Part shown: one piece after another, positions 1-7,702 of the stretch
Numbering within the stretch: position 1 is the stretch's first letter
Layout of the letters: every line of letters begins with the position of its first letter
Assembly (NCBI GenBank): GCA_964589725.1
Contig: CAZPUJ010000532.1
Location: forward strand, 1 to 10,256
DNA from: CAYSHJ01 sp964589725
GTDB taxonomy: Bacteria > Planctomycetota > Planctomycetia > Planctomycetales > Planctomycetaceae
Length of the DNA stretch: 10,256 nt
Direction of reading: 5' to 3'
The notes under the pieces: model-generated
What the model saw: only the letters and a program-made list of their open reading frames with translations
Database searches by the model: none
Told to the model about the DNA's origin: nothing
Program-made: the position numbers and the translations under genes

Positions 1-570
1 AACCCACATCCCGTCGTAGTCGATCAGTCGCAACGCGAGCTTCCCTTCGCTTGATCCGGGAACCAGCATCACGTTGCCGTGTTGCAGGTCGCCGTGAGCG
101 ACGCCGGCTTCACGAAGCAGCGGCAGCATTTTCAACCACAGGGGAAAGAAGGCCTTCAGAAACCGCGGCCTCGACAGATACTCCGTCACGAACTGCCGCA
201 GCGTCAGCCCTTCGACCCAGTCCATCTTCACGACGGGATACCACTCGCCCCGAATTTTCATTCCGTGTTCGAGGTATTTGAACTCGACAGTGAACGGCAG
301 CCGCGCCGCTTCGAGTTGCTGGCTGATCTCGCGATAGCGTTCATTCAACCGAGCCATCGGCCGCGTGAAACATTTGACCGCCCACTGTTTTTGACCGTCG
401 CGCGAGCGGAATTGGTACACGTCGGCGAAGTTGCCGGCACACGGCGGGCGCGGCAGACCATTCTCCAACGTCGCCACTTCGGCGGCCTTCAGGTCCGGGT
501 CTGAGCAACAGACATCCGGCATCTGTACGGCTTTGGCGTAATCACTGGAGACTGGCCAGTAGTTCGGCAT
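1..570 (-). CDS. Divergent protein-kinase-like (phosphotransferase fold) protein, C-terminus outside the window
   Basis: A 190-codon open frame runs off the window edge without a stop, so only the N-terminal part is seen. It has kinase-fold landmarks. There is a glycine-loop-like GNFADVY (residues 46-52), an AVK lysine (K66), a catalytic loop HGDLQHGNV (159-167) with D161 as the probable base and N166 as a probable metal ligand, and IDYDGM (183-188) in the place of the DFG motif. The HGD...HGN catalytic loop resembles that of atypical kinases and aminoglycoside/choline phosphotransferases more than the classical HRDxKxxN. The opening MPNYWP matches my memory of a planctomycete-specific kinase-like family. 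The substrate is unknown; protein or small-molecule phosphorylation, or a pseudokinase role, are all possible. The ATG at 570 is preferred; an in-frame ATG at 591 would add seven residues (MWHTGCP). The gene follows the CHAT gene in the same direction after about 0.25 kb, so it probably has its own promoter. Confidence 0.82.
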   Translation of the reverse strand, partial: MPNYWPVSSDYAKAVQMPDVCCSDPDLKAAEVATLENGLPRPPCAGNFADVYQFRSRDGQKQWAVKCFTRPMARLNERYREISQQLEAARLPFTVEFKYLEHGMKIRGEWYPVVKMDWVEGLTLRQFVTEYLSRPRFLKAFFPLWLKMLPLLREAGVAHGDLQHGNVMLVPGSSEGKLALRLIDYDGMWV

Positions 571-837
571 CGGACACCCCGTGTGCCACATGAATCGCAC
601 TCAATCGACAGAGTCATTCGTCGCGTTTGCGACCGCGAACGGTATAACAACAATTCCGCGAACCATGAAGTTTACCGATCAAGCAGACGAGCAACTCGCT
701 CGCAAATGACGTCAGACGATGTATCGCCGTCGCAGATTGAAACCCGACACCGCTCGCCCCGAATCGGCATGCGCAGTGCAAACATTATTTCTTCTTGCTG
801 CTGCTGCTTGCTGCAGACAGTCGCGATTCATCGGGAG
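571..837. other. Intergenic region between the CHAT protease gene and the kinase-like gene
   Basis: I see no convincing gene here. The stretch holds a CTG-rich run near 796-815, a perfect 8-bp palindrome TGACGTCA at 707-714, and a small inverted repeat CGAGC/GCTCG at 688-702 with no T-tract. On the minus strand a TATACC hexamer near 640 could be a weak -10 element for the downstream kinase-like gene, but no good -35 accompanies it. No clear intrinsic terminator for the CHAT gene is visible. Confidence 0.5.
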
Positions 838-3800
838 TCATTGCCAGTCGCCGGTCAGACAGAAGGCGGCCCAGTAGTAGGGGTGCGGTCGGCTGGCCGG
901 AGCGGGATGACGTTGCGACACACGAGCACCGCGGGATTGAGCCAAAAGTCCGTCGACGGATTGACCTTTCAAGAGAGTTTGCTCGCTGGTGGTCAATTGG
1001 AGTTCGGTGAGGTCGCCGCTGAGGAACTCGCGCTGCGCTTGCATGAGGGCCGCGCGTTTCGAGAGGCCCTGCCGTTGCCGCAATTCGTGGAAACGGACCA
1101 TCAACCGAGTCGTCGGTTCGTCGGGGACTTTCCACAAGCTGGAAACGACTGTCGGGACTCCAGCACGCAGAAACGCGCGGGACAGGCCGACGAGTTCATC
1201 ACCACTGCTCAAACGCCCAAGCTGCGTTTCGCAGGCGCTCAAGACGGCAAGTTCACAATGGCGGAGATCGAGTCCGAGAAACTCACCGACTTCCAATTTG
1301 CCGTCATGCCCCTCATCGGGTGTGCAAAGCAAGGCTGTCCGCAAGGGCGTTGACGGCACGAAGTGAGTGTGACCGGCGAAGTGAAAGCAGCGGGCTTGCG
1401 CCAGTCGCGTCACGACGTCACTTTCGGTTGCGGCTTCCGCTTCCAACAGTTCGCTGGCACCGGACAGACTTTGAATGCGGCGGCCTTCAATCGCGGCGAA
1501 CGGCAACGGGGCATAATCCAACGGCGCGCGGGGGTTCGCCACGATCAGCGTTCCGATCGATTGTTCGTTCACCGGCCCGGAACTGTGGACAGTCTCACGG
1601 GCGTTGACGCGTCGATGCCGCGCGTAGACCAGAGCACTGGCGCTAGGCGCGTAGGAGACTTCAGACTGCATCAAGAGAAACGTTTGCGAATCGGGCATCA
1701 GCGTCTGAAATGGCAAGTAGTGCAACGCCGCCGCCGGCACGATGCAGAGGCGCTTCACGTCTTGATGCTTGCCGATCGCCGGCCGCACGAGCCGTGAGTA
1801 GAGTTCTTGTGCCAGAACGGTGTAGCGATCGGTCTGTGGATTCTGAAGCAACTCGCGGAAGGTGGCCACGTCGTCGTGCAATCGTTGCCGACCGTAGCCC
1901 GGTATCCGTTGGACGTGAATGCCACCTGTCGAAATCGTGGCCACGAACAGTTGCCGTTCGGTTTCGAAGTACTCGAGCAACAACGTGTGCTCGTCGAGTA
2001 ACGTCTGAAGGGCGGCGAGCGAAGCCGGTTGGACGGTGGCCAATGACGCGACTTCTTGGAGCTGAGGTCGGTCAGTGAAGAGTTCCAGCAGGCGGTCCTG
2101 TTGCCGCTCGACTTGTTGGGCATCGGGTGGCTCGTTGCCTAACGATCGCGGTGCGCGGAACGTGAAGAGTTGCGGTTGTTGGCGGCGCACTTCGGTCGCG
2201 GCGGCACCTTTGGGGGCGACCGCTTCTCCGGACAGCAGATCGAGCAAGGAGCGTGCTTTGGCGCGTTCGATCCACTGCCAGGCTTGCTCGGAGTCACCGC
2301 GGGCGACGCACAAATCGATCAACTCTTCGTAGACGCGGAGCTTCGAGCCGAAAAAGCCGGAACGGACCGACTCGGACCGCAGTGCCGCACGCAAGGATTC
2401 AATTCGCTCGACCGCCGCGAGCAGGGATCGCTCCGCCTTAAGCGTTTGCTGTTGTGCTCGGCAAGCGAGCCCCTGCCACAACAGAGCGCGCCATCCGACT
2501 TCGAACAACTGCTGTTGATCGGCCGCGTCCATCGCTGCCTTGGCCAATTGTTGCACAGCTTGGTAATCGTGATTGTGCCAAGCGAGTTCGGCCTGACGCA
2601 GGCGAGTGACCGGCTCACCAACGTTGTCTTTCGCCTCGCGATACCAAGCCAGTGCCTGGTTCTGCCATTTCGCGGCGTCCTCTCGCAAGGCCGCCGCTTC
2701 GTTGGCCGAGGTCGCTTCCAACTCCAGTGCTCCTTGCAGGCAGGCTTCTCCAAGCAAGCTGGCCGTGAGGGCGTGATAGGACAAAGGATGTGACCCGGCC
2801 AACATGACCACGACGACATACTCTTCCGGGCTGATGGGCAAGGACTGCTGGTGTTCGGCGTGATTCAGCCGTTGTGATTCGCCCCCTACGGGATCGCGTT
2901 TGGCGTCCTGGCGACGATGTTCGTCGATCTTGGCGGCGTGCGTTTGCTGAAGCTGCAATGACTGGCGAAGTCGGTTGAATGCCAGACGCCAGGCTCCGCG
3001 AGTCAAATCCAACCGACCGCGGAGATTGGCGATGTCGGCCAATCCGTAAACGTGCTCGGCCTGAACAAACAGACGCTCGGCTTCCGTGGCGTAAGTCTCG
3101 GCTCGGTCGTGGTCACCAAGATCGAAGTACAGCATGGCGATCGACGCCAATTTGGCCGCGCGGTTGACGGTCATCGAGTGCGCGGTGAGTGCCCGGCCGA
3201 CGCTCAAATTGGCACCCGTGTCGGACTCCGAGAGGCTGCGAATCCGTTCCGACATGCTGGCCGCGTATTCGACTGAGCCTTCCAGATCCAAGGACTGAAA
3301 CAGACTCGCGATGGCGCGGTCGTAGTGGCCGATCCGCTGCTGCACCCGGCTCATGCTTTCCAAGGTGCTGACCTTACTTCGTGGCTCCTGACATTTGTCG
3401 GTGAACTTCAAGCAAACGTCGAGCAGCGCTAAACCGTCCAACGGCAAACCCTGTCGCGCCATGTGCTCCCCCAATTCGCTCAAATCCGTCGGACAGCTGA
3501 GCGCTGTGAAGTTCAGTCCGAGTTCGATGAGTCGAGTCGTCGGCAGGTCGTCCGAGGAAGAACTCCAGGCCGCTGCTTGATGGCTCGGGAAGTCAGTCGC
3601 GATCCGAGCTTGCGCATTGCTATGCACATCCTCGGTCGCGGCGGCCAACACGCGACCTTGCATCCAGGCTGAAGTGGCCGCGTACCAACGTCGGGAACGA
3701 AAGGCTTCAAACCCGGTGCGGAAACAGCCGCGAACAATGTTGCGGCGTACCTCGGGATGCAGCCGCAACCAAAAGCCTTGCGTGCCAAAATAGGTCCGGC

Positions 3801-4869
3801 CGCCGAACTTGATCCACACCACTTGCCCGTCTTGCAAGACACACTCGCTGACAGGGGCCTTTTCCGTGTGAAAGTCCCGCTCATAGAAACGAAACTGAGT
3901 GACGCCGGTCGTCTCGAAGAAGACGAGCAGCTCGTCACCCGGCTTCCCATCGAGATCATACGGATGTCCTTTACTGACGGTGGCGACCAACTTTTTGGCA
4001 TAACCTTCGTTCCGATGAATCTGCTGAAACCGCGGTAGCAGTTCGAGGGATCGCCGTTCGAGTTCGACTAAACCCGCGCCCACCTGTTGGGCATCGGACT
4101 TGGCTGCGAGGCGTTCAATTTCCGCGTCGAAATTCGCGAGTTCCCTGCGGACCAGCGGCTCCAGGGCAGGGACATTCCGTCGGCCTGCGCGACGCACTGC
4201 GGCGTCCCAAACGTCTATGACACCCAGACGCTGCGGTTCCAGGTTCGGAAGTGGTATCGGCGGGGTGATCAGCCATCGCTCGGTCGTGCCGGTCTGCCAC
4301 GGCTGCGTGCGCGTGTCGATTCGCAAATCATGCACCCAAGTGCCCAGACGATCGGCTTCGATGAAGGCCACGCGGTCATTCTCGAAGTAGTACCAGAAGT
4401 CCGGCTGACCGTTTTCGTCGCTGTCATAGGGCCATTCCATCTGTCCCGGAACTCGACTAGTTTGTGCTTGAACGAGGCCCGCTTTGAGACGTTGGATAAA
4501 GTCGGTCTGCGGCGACCGCTGCCGCATGTACCGGCTGGAGATGGCGAGCGCCCAGCCATCGGAACTCGGACGCCGCAGCAGTCGTTCGAGCCCCTGCGAC
4601 AGGCTGGCGGTCGACATTGCCGGGGCAACGCTGGTGTCGCCATTCGCGGAGACGCTGGTGTCGGCAGTCGCGGAGGCGACAGGCGTGGTCTCTGCGTTTG
4701 ATGCTGTTGTTCCGGAACGAGTTGGCGTCGCTTGCCCTCCGGTCGCGGAGTTCGTCGCCGGTGCGTTCGAGAGCGGTGCCGGTTGCTGACCGCATCCGAT
4801 GAGCATCCCGCCGAGCACGCACAGCATCTGGCTGCTGATCAGCTTCTTGGTCATCGACTTCTGCCGCAT
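838..4869 (-). CDS. Lipoprotein with TPR repeats and a C-terminal CHAT (caspase-like) protease domain
   Basis: The 1343-residue product starts with a lipoprotein signal: Lys residues, a hydrophobic stretch, and a lipobox LIGC with C26 as the probable lipidated residue, so it should be anchored in the envelope. A low-complexity linker follows (about 30-85). Next is an N-terminal region with two acidic EF-hand-like loops (Y148-DSDENGQPD and Y304-DLDGKPGD). Helical TPR-like repeats lie at about 490-880. The CHAT domain (about 955-1343) shows FHFAGHTHF with H1167, LSACET with C1213, GVPTVVSSLWKV, and a terminal HPYYWAAF; H1167 and C1213 form the expected His/Cys dyad. CHAT proteins are clan CD (caspase-like) peptidases, often activated through TPR partners; the substrate is unknown here. 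The frame opens at a TTG at 4920, but that start would lie inside the upstream kinase gene and spoil the signal peptide. ATG 4869 or ATG 4854 (MTKK) fit better. The gene lies 19 bases after the kinase gene, so co-transcription is likely. Confidence 0.9.
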   Translation of the reverse strand: MRQKSMTKKLISSQMLCVLGGMLIGCGQQPAPLSNAPATNSATGGQATPTRSGTTASNAETTPVASATADTSVSANGDTSVAPAMSTASLSQGLERLLRRPSSDGWALAISSRYMRQRSPQTDFIQRLKAGLVQAQTSRVPGQMEWPYDSDENGQPDFWYYFENDRVAFIEADRLGTWVHDLRIDTRTQPWQTGTTERWLITPPIPLPNLEPQRLGVIDVWDAAVRRAGRRNVPALEPLVRRELANFDAEIERLAAKSDAQQVGAGLVELERRSLELLPRFQQIHRNEGYAKKLVATVSKGHPYDLDGKPGDELLVFFETTGVTQFRFYERDFHTEKAPVSECVLQDGQVVWIKFGGRTYFGTQGFWLRLHPEVRRNIVRGCFRTGFEAFRSRRWYAATSAWMQGRVLAAATEDVHSNAQARIATDFPSHQAAAWSSSSDDLPTTRLIELGLNFTALSCPTDLSELGEHMARQGLPLDGLALLDVCLKFTDKCQEPRSKVSTLESMSRVQQRIGHYDRAIASLFQSLDLEGSVEYAASMSERIRSLSESDTGANLSVGRALTAHSMTVNRAAKLASIAMLYFDLGDHDRAETYATEAERLFVQAEHVYGLADIANLRGRLDLTRGAWRLAFNRLRQSLQLQQTHAAKIDEHRRQDAKRDPVGGESQRLNHAEHQQSLPISPEEYVVVVMLAGSHPLSYHALTASLLGEACLQGALELEATSANEAAALREDAAKWQNQALAWYREAKDNVGEPVTRLRQAELAWHNHDYQAVQQLAKAAMDAADQQQLFEVGWRALLWQGLACRAQQQTLKAERSLLAAVERIESLRAALRSESVRSGFFGSKLRVYEELIDLCVARGDSEQAWQWIERAKARSLLDLLSGEAVAPKGAAATEVRRQQPQLFTFRAPRSLGNEPPDAQQVERQQDRLLELFTDRPQLQEVASLATVQPASLAALQTLLDEHTLLLEYFETERQLFVATISTGGIHVQRIPGYGRQRLHDDVATFRELLQNPQTDRYTVLAQELYSRLVRPAIGKHQDVKRLCIVPAAALHYLPFQTLMPDSQTFLLMQSEVSYAPSASALVYARHRRVNARETVHSSGPVNEQSIGTLIVANPRAPLDYAPLPFAAIEGRRIQSLSGASELLEAEAATESDVVTRLAQARCFHFAGHTHFVPSTPLRTALLCTPDEGHDGKLEVGEFLGLDLRHCELAVLSACETQLGRLSSGDELVGLSRAFLRAGVPTVVSSLWKVPDEPTTRLMVRFHELRQRQGLSKRAALMQAQREFLSGDLTELQLTTSEQTLLKGQSVDGLLAQSRGARVSQRHPAPASRPHPYYWAAFCLTGDWQ
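4628..4675 (-). repeat. 24-bp tandem duplication in the linker of the CHAT lipoprotein
   Basis: Two adjacent 24-base units (4628-4651 and 4652-4675) differ at 2 positions. They keep the reading frame and encode a repeated DTSV-containing segment just after the lipidated cysteine, in the Ser/Thr/Ala-rich linker. Confidence 0.9.
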
Positions 4870-4888
4870 GTGTTTCTGCACGGCCGAG

Positions 4889-6679
4889 CTACTCCGACAC
4901 CACGCGACTGATCCGGACAAACTCGTGCGTCAGTTGCACGGACGACGATCTAGGCATGACACGGGCACCACGAGTGCGGAGCCATGACAATCGGCGATCG
5001 AGATCGACGACTTCGTTCAGACTGGGTGGTTGGTCCAATAACGGAGGTAACGCTTCCGACGAGGCCACGATATGTACGGTTTCGTCTCCTTGCGACCGAG
5101 TCGCACGGAATTCGAAGGTTGCAGCCGGTGGAGGGATCACGTGCGTCGAGTCCGCCGCGAACCTCAGCGATGACTCCTGACGATGGGGATAAAGCCGGTT
5201 GAATTGATGAAGTTCGTCCTCGTACCACACCTCGACGTAACAGTCTCGCTCGGAGCGAAGCTCGATCTGAAAGGGGCGATCATCGATCAACACGCGGAGT
5301 CCGGACTTGGCGTCGGCTCGGCCACCGATGGCTCGGCCACCGATGAGTTTCACAGTGAGCGGAAAATCATGACGCAATGACACCATGTCGCCCGTGAATG
5401 GAAGGTCGCCCGTGAATGGAAGCCCGTTGATGGTTGTCGAGCTTGCGGCACCGGTGGTGCCATCGCCAGTCGATGAGTCGCCTGCCGGCTGCTTGCTCGA
5501 AATCGCCCGATTCGCATTCCTGCCCAGCAGGGAATTGGAGAACCACCAAATCACGAATCCGATCACCACAACCACGACTCCAGCGGCGGCGGTCATGGGA
5601 ATCAGCCGGTGCCGCCCGCTGCCCTTCTTGAGAAACGCTTCCAAGTCACGAACAAGTTCCGCAGCGGTTTGGTAGCGTTGCTGGGGTTGAGCCGACATCA
5701 AACGCCGCACGATCTGCTGGACTTCAGGCGGCACATCGGGAAGGGGCCGCGGTGGCAAAGTCGTCGGCAGTTGAATCTTCCAGGTAATTACGTCTTGCAG
5801 AGAAAACGGTTGCTTGGCGGTCAACAAGAAACAAAAAGTGCAGCCCAAACTGAACAAATCGCTCTGTGAATGAGCCAGGTGCGCGTTGGCGGCTTGCTCG
5901 GGCGCCATGTACCCAGGAGTTCCGAACGATTCTCCCGGCTGTGTGCAGCCGAGTTGAGTCCGTTCAGTGGCGATGGCCAGTCCGAAATCCAGAATCTTGA
6001 TCTTGCCGTCGGGAGTGCGCATCAAATTGGCGGGCTTGATATCGCGATGTACGACGTTGTTGCGATGCGCGAACTCCAACAACCGCGCTGCTTGACAAAC
6101 ATAATCCGCAGCTTCACGTACTGGCAGCGGACCACGCCCCTGCACCCAACGGGCGAGGTCGGAGCCTTCCACATACTCCATCACTAAGTAAGGCACATTG
6201 TCAGCCACGCCGAAGTCCAGGGCCTGCACGACATCTGGATGTTTCAAGCCGGCCTGCGTTTGAGCCTCTCGAACGAAGCGTTGCGCCTGCTGCGGACTGC
6301 TGACGAGTCTCCGCGACATCACCTTGAGCACTCGCTTCACCCGCAGCGCTTCGTGCTCGACCAGGTAGACGACACCCATGCCACCGCAATTCAGCACCTC
6401 GATCACACGGTACGCACCCAGCCGACTTCCCGGCGGAAGCGTCTCGTCCACCGGCGGTGCCGACGTCGGATGATCAGACGGTTCTTCGTGAGCTCCTGCC
6501 GCGTGCAACAACTCGATCACCGCCAATTCCGCCGCAACTAGCTGGGCCTCGGGATGCTGCCGAATCCAATCTTCCGGAGTGACGCCGTCGCCCCGCATCA
6601 ATGTCTCGGAGTACAGAATCAGCGAGTCCTCGGACTCGGAACTCGGGTGAGTCGCAGCGTGAGGCTCGTGGGACGTCAT
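4889..6679 (-). CDS. Transmembrane Hanks-type Ser/Thr protein kinase with a DUF4384-like C-terminal domain
   Basis: The 596-residue protein has a complete kinase domain (about 90-350). It shows a glycine loop NCGGMGVVY (97-105), the ATP lysine K119, the helix C glutamate E138, HRDIKPAN (211-218, D213 catalytic), DFG (231-233) and APE (259-261). The first glycine of the usual GxGxxG is replaced by Asn97. The basic KKGSGRHR precedes one membrane segment (about 360-380, AGVVVVVIGFVIWWF), putting the kinase inside the cell and the C-terminus outside. After a low-complexity linker with tandem repeats, residues about 460-540 (PFQIELRSERDCYVEVWY...RLYPH...FEFRA...ETVHIVAS) resemble DUF4384, a domain I know from proteins near caspase-like peptidases. 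ATG 6679 overlaps the sigma factor stop in ATGA, suggesting coupled translation. The gene ends in TAG at 4891-4889. The kinase assignment is firm; the DUF4384 assignment is inferred from pattern only. Likely targets are the sigma factor or envelope partners, which is inference. Confidence 0.95.
   Translation of the reverse strand: MTSHEPHAATHPSSESEDSLILYSETLMRGDGVTPEDWIRQHPEAQLVAAELAVIELLHAAGAHEEPSDHPTSAPPVDETLPPGSRLGAYRVIEVLNCGGMGVVYLVEHEALRVKRVLKVMSRRLVSSPQQAQRFVREAQTQAGLKHPDVVQALDFGVADNVPYLVMEYVEGSDLARWVQGRGPLPVREAADYVCQAARLLEFAHRNNVVHRDIKPANLMRTPDGKIKILDFGLAIATERTQLGCTQPGESFGTPGYMAPEQAANAHLAHSQSDLFSLGCTFCFLLTAKQPFSLQDVITWKIQLPTTLPPRPLPDVPPEVQQIVRRLMSAQPQQRYQTAAELVRDLEAFLKKGSGRHRLIPMTAAAGVVVVVIGFVIWWFSNSLLGRNANRAISSKQPAGDSSTGDGTTGAASSTTINGLPFTGDLPFTGDMVSLRHDFPLTVKLIGGRAIGGRADAKSGLRVLIDDRPFQIELRSERDCYVEVWYEDELHQFNRLYPHRQESSLRFAADSTHVIPPPAATFEFRATRSQGDETVHIVASSEALPPLLDQPPSLNEVVDLDRRLSWLRTRGARVMPRSSSVQLTHEFVRISRVVSE
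5315..5344 (-). repeat. 15-bp perfect tandem duplication in the kinase gene
   Basis: Two identical 15-base units (5315-5329 and 5330-5344) encode a doubled five-residue motif, IGGRA-IGGRA in one phase (residues 446-455), between the membrane segment and the DUF4384-like domain. The frame is kept. Confidence 0.93.
5387..5422 (-). repeat. 18-bp perfect tandem duplication in the kinase gene
   Basis: Two identical 18-base units (5387-5404 and 5405-5422) encode LPFTGD twice (residues 420-431) in the extracytoplasmic linker. The frame is kept. Confidence 0.93.
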
Positions 6680-7449
6680 CGGAGTCTTCCGCCACTGGGT
6701 CTTCCGCCACTGGGATTGCAGGACTCATCGAGCATTGCACAGTTGGGGACGTTGGGGATGGATCCGGACGCATCGCAAAGGCAATTCCGCAACTTCTGGA
6801 TCGCTCGCGAGCAGCGTTGCTTCACGGCCGCTTCCGAATGCCCGAGCCGAACCGCGATTTCTCGGAATGGCAGCTTTTCGAAAAAGTGCAGACGCACGAC
6901 TTCCCCGTCCGAAGGTAACAGTATTTGAATGGCCTGCTCGACGCGTTGCTTCAATTCACGGTTCATCAGCACGGTACGGGGGCCAGGGCCGACGTCCCGC
7001 ACCAGCGAATCACCCATGCCATCCGACGAGTCCAACTGCACTGCCTCGTTGATCAGTTTGAGTCGCGCGCGAGCCCTATTCCTGAGGATTTCAGCGATCC
7101 AGGCGTGACACTTTTTCGCGGTTTCTCCACGACAATTGTGAAACTCTTTGCGCACCGTGACAAATACGGACTGCACGACGCTTGGTGCGTCCGCGTCATG
7201 CCTCCCCAGTTCACGAGCGGCAATCCGCTGAAACTGTGGCTGGTGCCGTTCGAAGAATTGATCGAGCGCTGCCACGTCGCCGCGCCGCGCTTGCATCAGC
7301 AATTGTGCGTCAACGGGATCGGCTGATAGTGAACTGACGACCGGGTCGACGAGGTGAGCGGCTTCTCTCACAGCCGGCTCGAGATCTGGTCCAACCTCGG
7401 CGGACAACTCGTCGTCTTCGTTGTCGACCGGCTCGTTGAGGTTCGTCAT
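6676..7449 (-). CDS. ECF-type RNA polymerase sigma factor (kinase-linked group)
   Basis: The 257-residue protein has the two-domain layout of extracytoplasmic-function sigma factors. Region 2 lies at about 45-125 (ARRGDVAALDQFFERH, then DAPSVVQSVFVTV and HAWIAEILRNRAR). Region 4 lies at about 165-225, with the helix-turn-helix LPFREIAVRLGHSEAAVKQR followed by CSRAIQKLR. It would direct RNA polymerase to specific promoters. The N-terminal 45 residues are acidic and lack a recognised fold. The C-terminal tail after region 4 carries a Cys/Pro/Gly-rich stretch and a doubled PSGGR. No anti-sigma gene is adjacent. The stop overlaps the kinase start by 4 bases (ATGA), as in kinase-linked ECF groups of Planctomycetota, where the kinase is thought to control sigma activity by phosphorylation. 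ATG 7449 is the chosen start; it has only a weak GAAG upstream. The call as an ECF sigma factor is strong; target promoters are unknown. Confidence 0.92.
   Translation of the reverse strand: MTNLNEPVDNEDDELSAEVGPDLEPAVREAAHLVDPVVSSLSADPVDAQLLMQARRGDVAALDQFFERHQPQFQRIAARELGRHDADAPSVVQSVFVTVRKEFHNCRGETAKKCHAWIAEILRNRARARLKLINEAVQLDSSDGMGDSLVRDVGPGPRTVLMNRELKQRVEQAIQILLPSDGEVVRLHFFEKLPFREIAVRLGHSEAAVKQRCSRAIQKLRNCLCDASGSIPNVPNCAMLDESCNPSGGRPSGGRLR
6684..6713 (-). repeat. 15-bp perfect tandem duplication at the 3' end of the sigma factor gene
   Basis: Two identical 15-base units (6684-6698 and 6699-6713) encode PSGGR twice in the last twelve residues of the sigma factor, immediately before the overlap with the kinase start. 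The frame is kept. Confidence 0.93.
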
Positions 7450-7702
7450 GGTCGAATCGCTTCAGTTCACGAGGCGTAGTATTCGTGCCGCTATTGTGCG
7501 AAACGAATCTGCCAGTGTCGAGATTCACCGTATTTCTCCGAGAACCAATGACAATTCTCAGGCCGCAAAATTGCGGCAAGCAGGAAAGTGAAAAAATCTT
7601 TGTTACCAACAGCCCCTGAGTTTCTCTGTGGTTAGGGAAAACGACAGACAGCAGCCACTGAATGACTCACCGTCTCTTTAACTTTAACTTTGGGAGCTAA
7701 TC
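7450..7702. promoter_or_regulatory. Divergent intergenic region with palindrome (candidate operator)
   Basis: This 253-base gap separates the start of the sigma-kinase-CHAT operon (minus) from the small plus-strand gene, so promoters for both must lie here or near. A perfect inverted repeat GCCGCAA-AA-TTGCGGC sits at 7562-7577 and is a candidate operator. On the minus strand TTGTCA (7554-7549) and TACGGT (7532-7527), 16 bases apart, are a weak sigma-70-like pair. A direct repeat AACTTT occurs just before the ribosome binding site of the plus-strand gene. None of these is proven. Confidence 0.4.
7692..7696 (+). promoter_or_regulatory. Ribosome binding site of the small gene at 7703
   Basis: GGGAG lies six bases before ATG 7703. 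It supports that start and supports the view that this short frame is a real gene. Confidence 0.75.

Noticed and set aside
688..702. Small inverted repeat CGAGC/GCTCG as a terminator for the CHAT gene
   Set aside because: The stem is only five pairs and no T-tract follows on the minus strand.
583..1353. Plus-strand open frame of 256 codons
   Set aside because: It is antisense to the CHAT domain, whose motifs are clear on the other strand, and shows no domain of its own.
4087..4701. Plus-strand open frame of 204 codons
   Set aside because: Antisense shadow of the CHAT lipoprotein N-terminal region; no recognisable motifs and no ribosome binding site.
4870..4920. Upstream TTG start for the CHAT protein at 4920
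   Set aside because: It would overlap the kinase gene and put 17 or more residues before the lipoprotein signal; the ATGs at 4869 and 4854 give a proper signal peptide.
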